This document shows positions 7,594 to 14,981 of a DNA stretch of 64,000 bases, in pieces (the first letter of the stretch is position 1; each line of letters begins with the position of its first letter). Both the position numbers and the translations under genes were made by a program. This DNA is from Leisingera aquimarina DSM 24565. Lineage in GTDB: Bacteria; Pseudomonadota; Alphaproteobacteria; Rhodobacterales; Rhodobacteraceae. The stretch spans positions 84,091-148,090 of the forward strand of contig NZ_AXBE01000011.1 of NCBI RefSeq assembly GCF_000473165.1, read 5' to 3'. The notes beneath the pieces were generated by a model. That model saw nothing but the letters and a program-made list of their open reading frames with translations, searched no databases and was not told the DNA's origin.

Positions 7594-7654
7594 ACCGCTC
7601 GCTTGACCCCTGGAGACTATTTGAACGAGCTAACGGGCTTCCTGAGATGGGACC

Positions 7655-8875
7655 ATGACTGACCTGAACTGCCGACATACACCAAACCCACCTGTTGAAA
7701 TCGGGTGTGACACCGGCCAGCTTGCACTGTGTCTAGCGGAACACGGCGCCAGTTCAGAGGACGCCCAGGCAGCTATCCGAAAATTCGGGCAGCTTCTGTC
7801 AGCGGCACCATTGCGGGTAGAACGCCTCTTTGTGAGCGTGCAACCGCTGCATCCGGATTTTCGGGCACGTACTTACCTGTGGCTCGCCAAGGACGACCGG
7901 GTGCGCGTTATCGAATGGCCGCATGGGCTTAAGAACAGGCAGGGATACCGTTCCTCTCCGGATCATCACGTTCATACCACGGGTACTGAGTTACGTGTTC
8001 CAGACCTCCAAAACACTCCACCGTCGCGTTGCAACCTCTATGATGAGCTTCGGCTTGACGGTTTCACCGACTATCTCATTATCCCGTTGCGCTTCAGCGG
8101 CGGCACAATCAACACGCTTTCGATTGCAACCCGCCAACCAGGCGGATTTTCGGAATGCAGCCTGGTTGGGGTCCGCCGGCTGGCAGATCTCCTGGCCGCG
8201 CTGCTGGAGCGGTTTGTTGCCGTTGAAAATCTCGACACCGCCCTGCGGACCTACCTGGGCCGGCACGCCGGCAGCCAGGTCATGCGCGGCGAGATCCGCC
8301 TCGGCGAAGGCCAACTGGTCGAGGCTGTCGTGCTGTTTGCGGATCTTCATGACTTCAGCAGCCTTTCCGCGCAATTGAAACCGGCGGAGACGGTCAGCCT
8401 GCTGAACAGCTATTTCGACTGCCTTGTCGCTCCGATTGAAGAGAATGGCGGCCACATACTGAAATTTATCGGTGACGCCGTTCTAGCCTTCTTTCCAGTT
8501 AACTTACCCGGATCGCCGGAACCGCGGCCGCAGGAGGCAATCGCCGCCATCAGTCAGAGGCTCAGCATGCTGAATTCCGCGCGGAGGAAAACAGGTGAGA
8601 AAGCCCTGCAACACGGGCTCTGCCTGCATTTCGGCGAAGTTCTGTACGGCAATATCGGGTCGAGTGAGCGTCTGGATTTCACCATTATCGGCGATGCGGT
8701 GAATGTAGCCGCCCGATGCCTTGAGGAAACCCACGCATTTGGCGTCGAGTACCTCGCCACAGAGGCATTCGTAACGCGATTTTCTCCCGAAAATTCCTCA
8801 CACATCGGGACGCGCAAGTTGAAAGGCATTGCCAGTCCTGTATCGCTTCATGAACTTTGCCCGAATTCAACGTAG
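7655..8875 (+). CDS. GAF-like class III nucleotidyl cyclase
   Basis: 406 residues, soluble. The N-terminal 30-190 region looks like a GAF-type sensor. Residues about 215-395 form a class III cyclase domain: the metal-binding aspartates lie in VVLFADLHDFSSLS and FIGDAVLAFF, with the substrate lysine in LKFIGDA. The closing motif FTIIGDAVNVAARC supplies the transition-state Asn/Arg. The catalytic residues look intact, so cAMP production from ATP is plausible. It lies 61 bp after the CcdA-like gene on the same strand, an unusual companion for a mer operon. Confidence 0.85.
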   Translation: MTDLNCRHTPNPPVEIGCDTGQLALCLAEHGASSEDAQAAIRKFGQLLSAAPLRVERLFVSVQPLHPDFRARTYLWLAKDDRVRVIEWPHGLKNRQGYRSSPDHHVHTTGTELRVPDLQNTPPSRCNLYDELRLDGFTDYLIIPLRFSGGTINTLSIATRQPGGFSECSLVGVRRLADLLAALLERFVAVENLDTALRTYLGRHAGSQVMRGEIRLGEGQLVEAVVLFADLHDFSSLSAQLKPAETVSLLNSYFDCLVAPIEENGGHILKFIGDAVLAFFPVNLPGSPEPRPQEAIAAISQRLSMLNSARRKTGEKALQHGLCLHFGEVLYGNIGSSERLDFTIIGDAVNVAARCLEETHAFGVEYLATEAFVTRFSPENSSHIGTRKLKGIASPVSLHELCPNST

Positions 8876-9069
8876 ATTTTTTTCGTCCTTGGAGGAGGAC
8901 GCCTGGCGCTCTGGGCCAAAACCAGACGTGCGAGAGGGGGTCCCTTGCGACTTGCGCTCTTGGGGTATACCCGCGTCTGCGACTACCTTCACGGCAAGGC
9001 GGAGTGGGGGAGGTTAGCCTGCCCTGTGTGACGGATGAAACGCAGGTGCGATAGGGAGAGGCTGAGGCG

Positions 9070-10038
9070 ATGCGGGATTGGCTGGAGAGGCGTCAGATCA
9101 CTGTCTACCTTGGCGCGATTGGACTCGGAATCGCTGCCGGCTCGATAGCGCCGGATGCTGCCGGTCCTCTGGAATTCGCAGTCACACCCGTGCTGGCGGC
9201 GCTCATCTATACCACGTTCCTGCAGGTTCCGCTCGCCGATCTCAGAGGCGCGATGCGCAACCGGCGTTTTCTCGGCGCGCTCCTGGTGGCCAATTTCATC
9301 GCTGTTCCGCTGCTGGTGTGGCTTCTGTTCCAAATGGTGCCGTCCCGCCCGGCGGTGCAACTGGGAGTGCTCCTTGTGTTGCTCACCCCCTGCATCGACT
9401 ATGTCGTAGTGTTCACCCATATGGGCCGCGGGAAAGCGCGCCTCGTGCTCGCCGCCACACCGCTGCTCCTCGTAGTTCAGCTTTTCCTGCTGCCATTCTA
9501 CCTCTGGCTTTTCCTGGGGCCGGGCATGGCGGATTTGCTGCGACCCGGCCCGTTTCTGTCAGCTTTCCTCTGGCTTATCGCAACGCCATTGATACTGGCT
9601 TGGCTGACCGAATTTTGGGCGGGTCGGCACGCGTCTGGCGAGCAGTTCACCGCGGCCACGGCTTGGGCACCGGTGCCGCTGATGGCGCTGACCCTGTTTT
9701 TGGTCATTGCGGCTGAGCTGCCCCGGATCGAAACAGCCTTGGCCGATGTGCTGGGCATCGTGCCCGTTTATATCGCCTATGTCTTGGCTGCACCTATCAT
9801 CGGATGGGCGATCAGCCGCCTTGCCGGTCTTGATTACGGCGCCGGCCGGGCGTTGGTATTCAGCATAAGTACCCGAAATTCATTGGTCGTGTTGCCATTG
9901 GCGCTCGCGGCGCCCTTTGACGGCGGACTCGTCGCCGCCATCGTGGTAACGCAGACCTGCGTCGAACTGCTGGCTGAGCTTGCCTATATAAGGCTCGTTC
10001 CGGCGCTGGTGACAGAACGATCAACGCGTCAGCGGTAA
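9070..10038 (+). CDS. ACR3/bile-acid-sodium-symporter superfamily transporter
   Basis: 322 residues with about ten predicted helices. The segment LLTPCIDYVVVFTHMGRG places C108 after Thr-Pro, like the essential cysteine of ACR3 arsenite exporters (APC motif), and the overall size fits ACR3/BASS proteins. The Met/Ser-rich ACR3 residues after it differ, so the substrate could be arsenite or another anion or organic acid. No arsR or arsC neighbour is seen. It lies 194 bp after the cyclase on the same strand and may mark the right end of the metal region. Confidence 0.75.
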   Translation: MRDWLERRQITVYLGAIGLGIAAGSIAPDAAGPLEFAVTPVLAALIYTTFLQVPLADLRGAMRNRRFLGALLVANFIAVPLLVWLLFQMVPSRPAVQLGVLLVLLTPCIDYVVVFTHMGRGKARLVLAATPLLLVVQLFLLPFYLWLFLGPGMADLLRPGPFLSAFLWLIATPLILAWLTEFWAGRHASGEQFTAATAWAPVPLMALTLFLVIAAELPRIETALADVLGIVPVYIAYVLAAPIIGWAISRLAGLDYGAGRALVFSISTRNSLVVLPLALAAPFDGGLVAAIVVTQTCVELLAELAYIRLVPALVTERSTRQR

Positions 10039-10243
10039 AGACGGCGGGACCGGTTTCATTGATTCTCCTGCCTTCGTTGCGCGGGATGACATAGCCATTT
10101 TGGGCCGAGAAACGATGCGAGCAATCTCCGGAAATGCTATGCGATGAACGAACAATATGGTGTGTTTGCCGCGGCAACCCTCCTAGGGCAAACGAGGCCC
10201 GATAAGATAGGCACAGCAAGATCCGCCGTAAAGGCGAACGACC

Positions 10244-10588
10244 ATGCCGCATGATGTTGGTCTGGAAGTCTCCGTCAAATCCGTTTTGATCATTGTTTTT
10301 GACGGAGAAGGTGAGGAGCTTGCGGGCGGCGAGACCAGTTCGGAACCAGATGCAATCCCATCATTTCTTCTGGAGCACGCCGCTGAGCCCAACCGGATTT
10401 TGCATGAGAGCGGCATCCAGGCCATCTGGCTCACCCGCGAATTGGAGAAACGCGGCCTTCCGATCATCTGCATGGATCCACGCCTGGCGCACAAGGCGCT
10501 GTCGAGGAGGATCAGCGTGACTTTGAATGACCGGTCCGGAGAAATTTTCTGCGTAACCCGAAAATTTCTGTTGCGCGGTCGAACATAG
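10244..10588 (+). pseudogene. IS110-family transposase fragment
   Basis: The 114-codon frame matches the start of IS110 DEDD transposases: GLEVSVKSVLIIVFD (normally GLDVSxKxVxIxVxD), then a segment ending GLPIICMDPRLAHKALS that corresponds to GxPVVCIDxRHAKAAL. The usual KTDRNDA motif is degraded to LNDRSGE, after which the frame leaves the family and stops. The first catalytic Asp is replaced by Glu and two thirds of the protein are missing, so it cannot be active. Confidence 0.75.
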
Positions 10589-11167
10589 ATTTCGATTTTT
10601 TGCACATGCATTCGCTGCGATAGCAAACGGCCGGTTTGTCCGCTCCCCGATTGTCGGCCCCGGCTGCAACGAAAAGCCGGATTGAATTTCGCGCTTCTTA
10701 GCGAGTTTGAAGGACTGCTTTGGTGACATGCGCTGCATTGCGACAACTGGCGCGCTGCAGCGCAAAGAAATGCTGCGTCAGCGAAGCGTAAAAACAGAAT
10801 GTCGGGAAAGTCCGCTCTTTTCCTGTTCGTGCTGGATGCAGCGAAGGTCGGCTCTCCTGAAGGTTTTTCGATGTGGGCCGCGGCGCACCGTTGGCCATCA
10901 TGCGGTGGCGGCCCGCGTTGACAAACCTCGGAAGGAGGAAGCCGCGGGGGACTTGGATCAGGCTATGGGGAAAGTGCGCGGTCGCTTGGAGCGGCTATTG
11001 GGTTTGGGTGCGGCTGATGGCGTGACTGGCGACCGGTCTGCCCCCTGATAGCGCCGACGGCGCGGAGGGATTGAGGGCAAATGGAGCACGCGCGGTCTGG
11101 CCGGTGACGGCAGGCACAAGTCGGCTTGGCCGGATCTGCAAGGAGCAGCCGCTGGCATTCTGTTAGA
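10589..11167. other. Intergenic stretch with degenerate repeat, no supported gene
   Basis: About 580 bp between the IS110 remnant and the IS91-type element. The part from roughly 10725 to 10865 resembles the dispersed intergenic repeats found further right (GGGAAAGTCCGCTCTTTTCC). A short frame ending at 11048 encodes EEAAGDLDQAMGKVRGRLER, vaguely like CsbD-family stress proteins, but has no good start codon. I do not call a gene here. Confidence 0.5.
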
Positions 11168-11190
11168 GATGATCGGTGGCAACCGATTTA

Positions 11191-12390
11191 TCATGCGGCC
11201 TGCTCCCTGGGTGGTGCGCGCGACATCGGGATCTCACCGCGCCGGAAGATCTCGATGATGCGCATGGGGCCGCCGCAGCAGGGGCATGGTTCGCGCAGGG
11301 TGAGCGGGATGATCTCGGCCTCTGGCTCTGACGCGGCGGCCTGTTCGGGGTGTTGGACGCAAAGCAACGCGCGGATCTTCGTGAGGTTAGCCTTGCGGGT
11401 CGAACTGGCCAGCAGGCCGTAGTGCCGGATGCGGTGGAAACCATCAGGCAGGACATGGATGAGGAACCTGCGGATAAACTCGGGTGTGGCCAGTCGCATG
11501 ACCTTTTGGCGGCCGCCTGACTTGATGCGGTAATCCTTCCAGAGGAAGGCAACGGTATCGGCATCGGCGCTGACCAGACGTGCGTTCGAGATCGCCACCC
11601 GGTGGGTGTAACGGCTGAGATAAGCCAGCACCGCCTCGGGGCCGCCGAAGGGCGGTTTGGCATAGACCACCCATTCGGAATTGCGGAGCGGGGCGAGCCA
11701 GGCCGCGAAGGCGCCGGCCTTTGCCAGCCCTTCGAGATCGCCGAAGAAAACGAGTTTGCCTGTGCGGTACAGGCCCATCAGCCCCTCCAGAAACAGGCGC
11801 CGGAACAACCGTGACAGCACCCGCACATGCAGGAAGAATCCTGGTTTGCAGGCGACCCACTTCATATCGTCGGGCGACAGACCGCCGCCCGGGACGATCA
11901 TGTGGACGTGCGGATGGTGGGTTAGCGCCGAGCCCCAGGTGTGCAAGACGCTGGTCATGCCCACGCGCGCGCCCATGCGCTTGGGGTCGGCGGCAATGGT
12001 CATCACCGTTTCCGCGGATGCTTTGAACAGCAGCCCGTAGATCGCCTTCTTGTTCCAATAGGCGATCCGGGCAATCTCGGCTGGCAGCGTGAAGACGACA
12101 TGGAAGTATTCTACGGGCAGCAAGTCTCCGGCGCGCGCCTCCATCCAGTAGCGCGCGGCCGGTCCCTGGCACTTCGGGCAGTGCCGGTTCTTGCAGGAAT
12201 TGTAAGCGATGTGCTGATGGCCGCACTTGGTGCAGCCCGCCACATGCCCGCCGAGCGCCTCGGTCCGGCAGGCCTCAATCGCCGACATCACCTTGAGCTG
12301 GGACAGGCTGACATGCCCCGCATTGGCCTGCCGCCATGCAGGGCCATGGGCGCGAAAGATGTCAGCGATCTCCAGCGTGGGCCGGGCCAC
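11191..12390 (-). CDS. tnpA: IS91-family rolling-circle transposase
   Basis: 399 residues. The N-terminal zinc-binding region (CTKCGH near residue 53, then CKNRHCPKCQG) and the HUH motif in THHPHVHMIVPGGG (around residue 158) are diagnostic of IS91 transposases. The catalytic tyrosine region is AYLSRYTHRVAISN. The enzyme nicks one strand and transposes by rolling-circle replication. A second Cys set (PCPCCGGPM) lies near the C-terminus. The stop codon is only 4 bp from a small stem-loop that may belong to the element end. Length and motifs are intact, so the gene is probably functional. Confidence 0.93.
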   Translation of the reverse strand: MARPTLEIADIFRAHGPAWRQANAGHVSLSQLKVMSAIEACRTEALGGHVAGCTKCGHQHIAYNSCKNRHCPKCQGPAARYWMEARAGDLLPVEYFHVVFTLPAEIARIAYWNKKAIYGLLFKASAETVMTIAADPKRMGARVGMTSVLHTWGSALTHHPHVHMIVPGGGLSPDDMKWVACKPGFFLHVRVLSRLFRRLFLEGLMGLYRTGKLVFFGDLEGLAKAGAFAAWLAPLRNSEWVVYAKPPFGGPEAVLAYLSRYTHRVAISNARLVSADADTVAFLWKDYRIKSGGRQKVMRLATPEFIRRFLIHVLPDGFHRIRHYGLLASSTRKANLTKIRALLCVQHPEQAAASEPEAEIIPLTLREPCPCCGGPMRIIEIFRRGEIPMSRAPPREQAA

Positions 12391-12402
12391 GGCCCCCGGG
12401 CG

Positions 12403-13290
12403 TTACTCCAACCCTCGTCGCAGGGTCTCGTCCTGAAGCAGCTTGATCTGCTCATAGGGGCTGACCGTGCTGCGGATGGTCTTCGTTGCCACGTGGGCAT
12501 AGCGCGCCGTCGTGGTCAGCTTGGCATGTCCGAGCAGAACCTGGATGACCCGGACATCCGTGTTCGCCTCCAGAAGATGCGTCGCGAAGCTGTGGCGGAG
12601 CGTGTGCAGCGTCGCGGCCTTCTTGATTCCTGCCATGTGCTTGGCCGAAGTGAACGCCCGGTTCAACTGTCGCGGCGACAGCGGGTTGATCTTGGGCTTG
12701 CCCGGGAACAGCCAGCCCTCCGGGCGGGACTCGCGCCAATAGTCCCGCAACAGCGCAAGCAGGTTGGGCGACAGCATCGCCTTACGATCCCGCCCGCCCT
12801 TTCCATCATCGACATGGATCAGCATACGATCGCTGTCGATGTCGGTGACCTTGAGATGGCATACCTCGGAGGCGCGCAGACCCGCGCCATAGCTGATGCC
12901 GAGGGCCGCGCGATATTTGAGCCCTGGGCCGGGAACGGCGGCCAGCAGGTCGGCCACCTCCTCGACGCTGAGGACTATGGGCAATTTGCGGGGCTTGCGA
13001 TGAAACTGCATGAAACGCTTCATCTCCTCGCGCCCACAAGTGACGCCGAAAAAGAACCGCAGGGAAATGATGCGCACGTTGAACGTGCTGGCCGACACCC
13101 CGTCCTCGGTCATCTTGAGCTGATACGAGCGCAATTCCTCAGGCGTCGCCGTATCCGGAGGCCGCCCGAGGAACGCGGCGAAATGCTTCACATTGCGGAT
13201 ATGGGCTTTCTGGGTCTTCTCGGCCAAACCCCGAATGTTCATATCCTCGATCATCCGCTGGCGCAGCGGGGTGGCTTTCTCCTCCTCCAT
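12403..13290 (-). CDS. Tyrosine recombinase associated with IS91-type element
   Basis: About 295 residues. It has an N-terminal SAM-like core-binding domain and a C-terminal catalytic domain with Arg in GAGLRASEV, His-x-x-Arg in LHTLRHSFATHL, His in LLGHAKLTTT and the nucleophile Tyr in ARYAHV. The start at 13290 is chosen because AGGAGG lies just upstream; longer in-frame extensions have no ribosome site. It ends 12 bp before the IS91 transposase start, so the two form one unit. It may resolve or integrate circular transposition intermediates, which is an inference. Confidence 0.88.
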   Translation of the reverse strand: MEEEKATPLRQRMIEDMNIRGLAEKTQKAHIRNVKHFAAFLGRPPDTATPEELRSYQLKMTEDGVSASTFNVRIISLRFFFGVTCGREEMKRFMQFHRKPRKLPIVLSVEEVADLLAAVPGPGLKYRAALGISYGAGLRASEVCHLKVTDIDSDRMLIHVDDGKGGRDRKAMLSPNLLALLRDYWRESRPEGWLFPGKPKINPLSPRQLNRAFTSAKHMAGIKKAATLHTLRHSFATHLLEANTDVRVIQVLLGHAKLTTTARYAHVATKTIRSTVSPYEQIKLLQDETLRRGLE

Positions 13291-13461
13291 GGGAACCTCC
13301 TGTCTGACGGTGGGAAAGACCCCAATCGTCAGCCCGGAAAGGCCAGCCACAAAGAAAAACGACGAAATGCACACCAACGCTACAACCGGGTGCCAATGCC
13401 GCGGAGCGGCTTAGTCCTTCCAAACCTTAGCCGAAGAACAACCGTGGCCGCCAAGCGGCTC

Positions 13462-13506
13462 GCGCGGGCCTCGCTTCGCTACGCGAAGGCTCCGCTCAGC
13501 CCGCGC
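13462..13506. repeat. Nested hairpin at the IS91-type element's 5' side
   Basis: The outer arms GCGCGGGC (13462-13469) and GCCCGCGC (13499-13506) are perfect complements. Inside is a second stem CTTCGC-tac-GCGAAG (13474-13488). Such structured DNA is expected at the terminus of a rolling-circle element; assignment to a terIS-like end is inferred. Confidence 0.5.
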
Positions 13507-13726
13507 TACCGGCGGAAATTACACCAACCGTTGGGACACTGCTCCAATTCGCATGCCATCCGGCCGGCAAACTGAACACATTCCCAGGTGCCGCTGCGCG
13601 TCAGCCTCCTCGGAGAAATCCGTTCCGCAGTTGGACTCAATCGTGGCGGAACCAATTTTTTTCAGGGGCGACGGTCACCCCGGCCTCTGGGGGGGTGATT
13701 TACGCCAGCGCATCAATATCCACTGT

Positions 13727-13751
13727 TGACACGAATTTGATATTCATGTCA
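13727..13751. promoter_or_regulatory. Inverted repeat upstream of the mobilisation module
   Basis: TGACACGAAT-ttgat-ATTCATGTCA has ten-base arms with one mismatch and a five-base centre, and it overlaps a TTGACA hexamer at 13726-13731. Such a site 79 bp before the gene at 13830 could be an operator, but no regulator gene is nearby. Confidence 0.4.
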
Positions 13752-13829
13752 CACAGCGAATGCGGGACGCCATGGCTTCTCGTCAGACAATCATCTTGCT
13801 AGGAAGTCGTCGCCAACAGGGGACGACAC

Positions 13830-14210
13830 ATGCCGATAGAACGTTACAAATCCTTGGTCACGATCGCTGGCGTTTGCAGCTGGAAGAAAGCGGGACAGGT
13901 TTTTCAAGTTCGGTATGACCTGGTAAAACCAGGGGTGAACAGCGGTGCTCCGGCGTACAATTGTATCTACATTGTGGACGGTCAGGAGCACGTTCTGGTC
14001 CCGTCTAATGCCAGGCCAAGCGGCTTTGTTGAGGAACGTCAGATCAACCTCTGGCCCGGTATCCTCAAAAAGCACCACCTGGAATACGGCGACGGTTCAA
14101 TGCTGGTCTTCAACCCGGAGGATCAAACCATTTCTACTTGGATGGTCGGCTCTGACGGCAAGGCTGAACTCAGCACAACCGGCGAAAACAGAACAGCGGC
14201 GGAAAGCTAG
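13830..14210 (+). CDS. Hypothetical soluble protein
   Basis: 126 residues, no signal peptide or membrane segment. It is rich in beta-strand-like alternation (QVFQVRYDLVKPGVNSG, YNCIYIVDGQEHVLVPSN) with a hydrophilic tail. The ATG is preceded by AGGGGACGA. I recognise no family. It is the first gene after an inverted repeat that may be an operator and stands ahead of traD on the same strand, so it may belong to the mobilisation module, but its role is unknown. Confidence 0.5.
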   Translation: MPIERYKSLVTIAGVCSWKKAGQVFQVRYDLVKPGVNSGAPAYNCIYIVDGQEHVLVPSNARPSGFVEERQINLWPGILKKHHLEYGDGSMLVFNPEDQTISTWMVGSDGKAELSTTGENRTAAES

Positions 14211-14636
14211 CCACGGCGCGGTGCGGCCGCGGCTTCCTGCACCTGACGCTGAAAGAAAGCACCAAATTAGTGCCGCAACTTCCCCGCCGGAAAAGTCTGC
14301 GCGGCGCATGGGCGTGTGCATGTCCGGGCATGCGTCGAGTTTCCCAGGTATCACGAACATTCTGAATTTCGCCTGCAATGGGCGAGATCCCGCGGTGTCG
14401 GACCCGCGGGTTATTTCTGTGCATCTGAAACGAAGAAAGGAACAAGGGATTTGACCCTGCGCAAAGCTGGGAACCGGCGCTGGCCAAAGGCGTGGAGACC
14501 GCTGTCTGCCGGTAATACTGCATCAGCCAGCCACACGCATAGGGGCGGAATTCAGGTCAGGCAGGCAGACTTTTTTAGCGTAAGCGGGCTTTTGGTAAAA
14601 CGACGAAACACTCCAAAGAACAGAAAGGAAGGCGGC
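14211..14636. other. Spacer, no gene recognised
   Basis: About 425 bp between two small genes of the mobilisation module. Open frames here have no convincing start sites or recognisable motifs. Confidence 0.4.
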
Positions 14637-14819
14637 ATGACCACCATCTGCCAATGGTTCTACCTGGCTGGATACGGCGGATGGATCATGCCTCGCTTCC
14701 TGCGCAGTCTGACTGCGCGTTCTGAGTTTCATCGGGCGTGGGTGACCGGCCGTCTTGGTTTCTTCGAGGAAGGCGGCGTGAGGTTCGGTCCAGCCAGCCC
14801 CTACTATCCGCCCGGCTGA
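14637..14819 (+). CDS. Small hypothetical protein upstream of traD
   Basis: 60 residues: MTTICQWFYLAGYGGWIMPR begins an aromatic-rich N-terminus, and the tail is Gly/Pro/Tyr-rich (SPYYPPG). The start is supported by AAAGGAAGGCGGC directly before the ATG; longer frames through the same stop lack a site. It is co-directional with traD, 162 bp before it. No family is recognised; the short aromatic segment might associate with the membrane. Confidence 0.45.
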   Translation: MTTICQWFYLAGYGGWIMPRFLRSLTARSEFHRAWVTGRLGFFEEGGVRFGPASPYYPPG

Positions 14820-14981
14820 CCACAGCGATTTTCTCAGTGAATGAAAACAGCGCGGCCCAGGAGACATCCGGGCCGCGGCACCCCGGCTATTGCCGTTCGG
14901 AAACAACAACTAGCGAAGTGCCGCGGGTATCCCGAGCTGTTGTCGGACTGCTCGCGTTGCAAAAGGAACGAGGGATTCGTC

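Larger units (their letters stand above)
11168..13510 (-). mobile_element. IS91-type element with added tyrosine recombinase
   Basis: A rolling-circle IS91-family transposase gene is preceded by a tyrosine-recombinase gene on the same strand, an arrangement known for a subset of IS91 elements. Just beyond the transposase stop is a stem-loop, ATCGGT-ggca-ACCGAT (11172-11187), as expected near the 3' end. Upstream of the recombinase is a nested hairpin (13462-13506). Exact ends are not established; IS91 elements lack inverted repeats and target duplications. Confidence 0.7.
13291..13829. other. IS91 flank and inter-element spacer
   Basis: About 540 bp without a supported gene. It contains the nested hairpin at 13462-13506 and an imperfect inverted repeat at 13727-13751. 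The left half probably belongs to the IS91-type element and the right half to the mobilisation module. Confidence 0.5.

Noticed and set aside
9070..10038. A complete arsenic resistance operon
   Set aside because: Only an ACR3/BASS-type transporter is present; no arsR, arsC or arsH neighbours were found.
10860..11048. Possible CsbD-like stress protein
   Set aside because: Only about 20 residues look similar, no usable start codon, and the region overlaps degenerate repeat DNA.
11941..13575. 544-codon rightward frame over the IS91-type element
   Set aside because: Antisense to the transposase and recombinase genes, no family motif; a GC-rich shadow frame.
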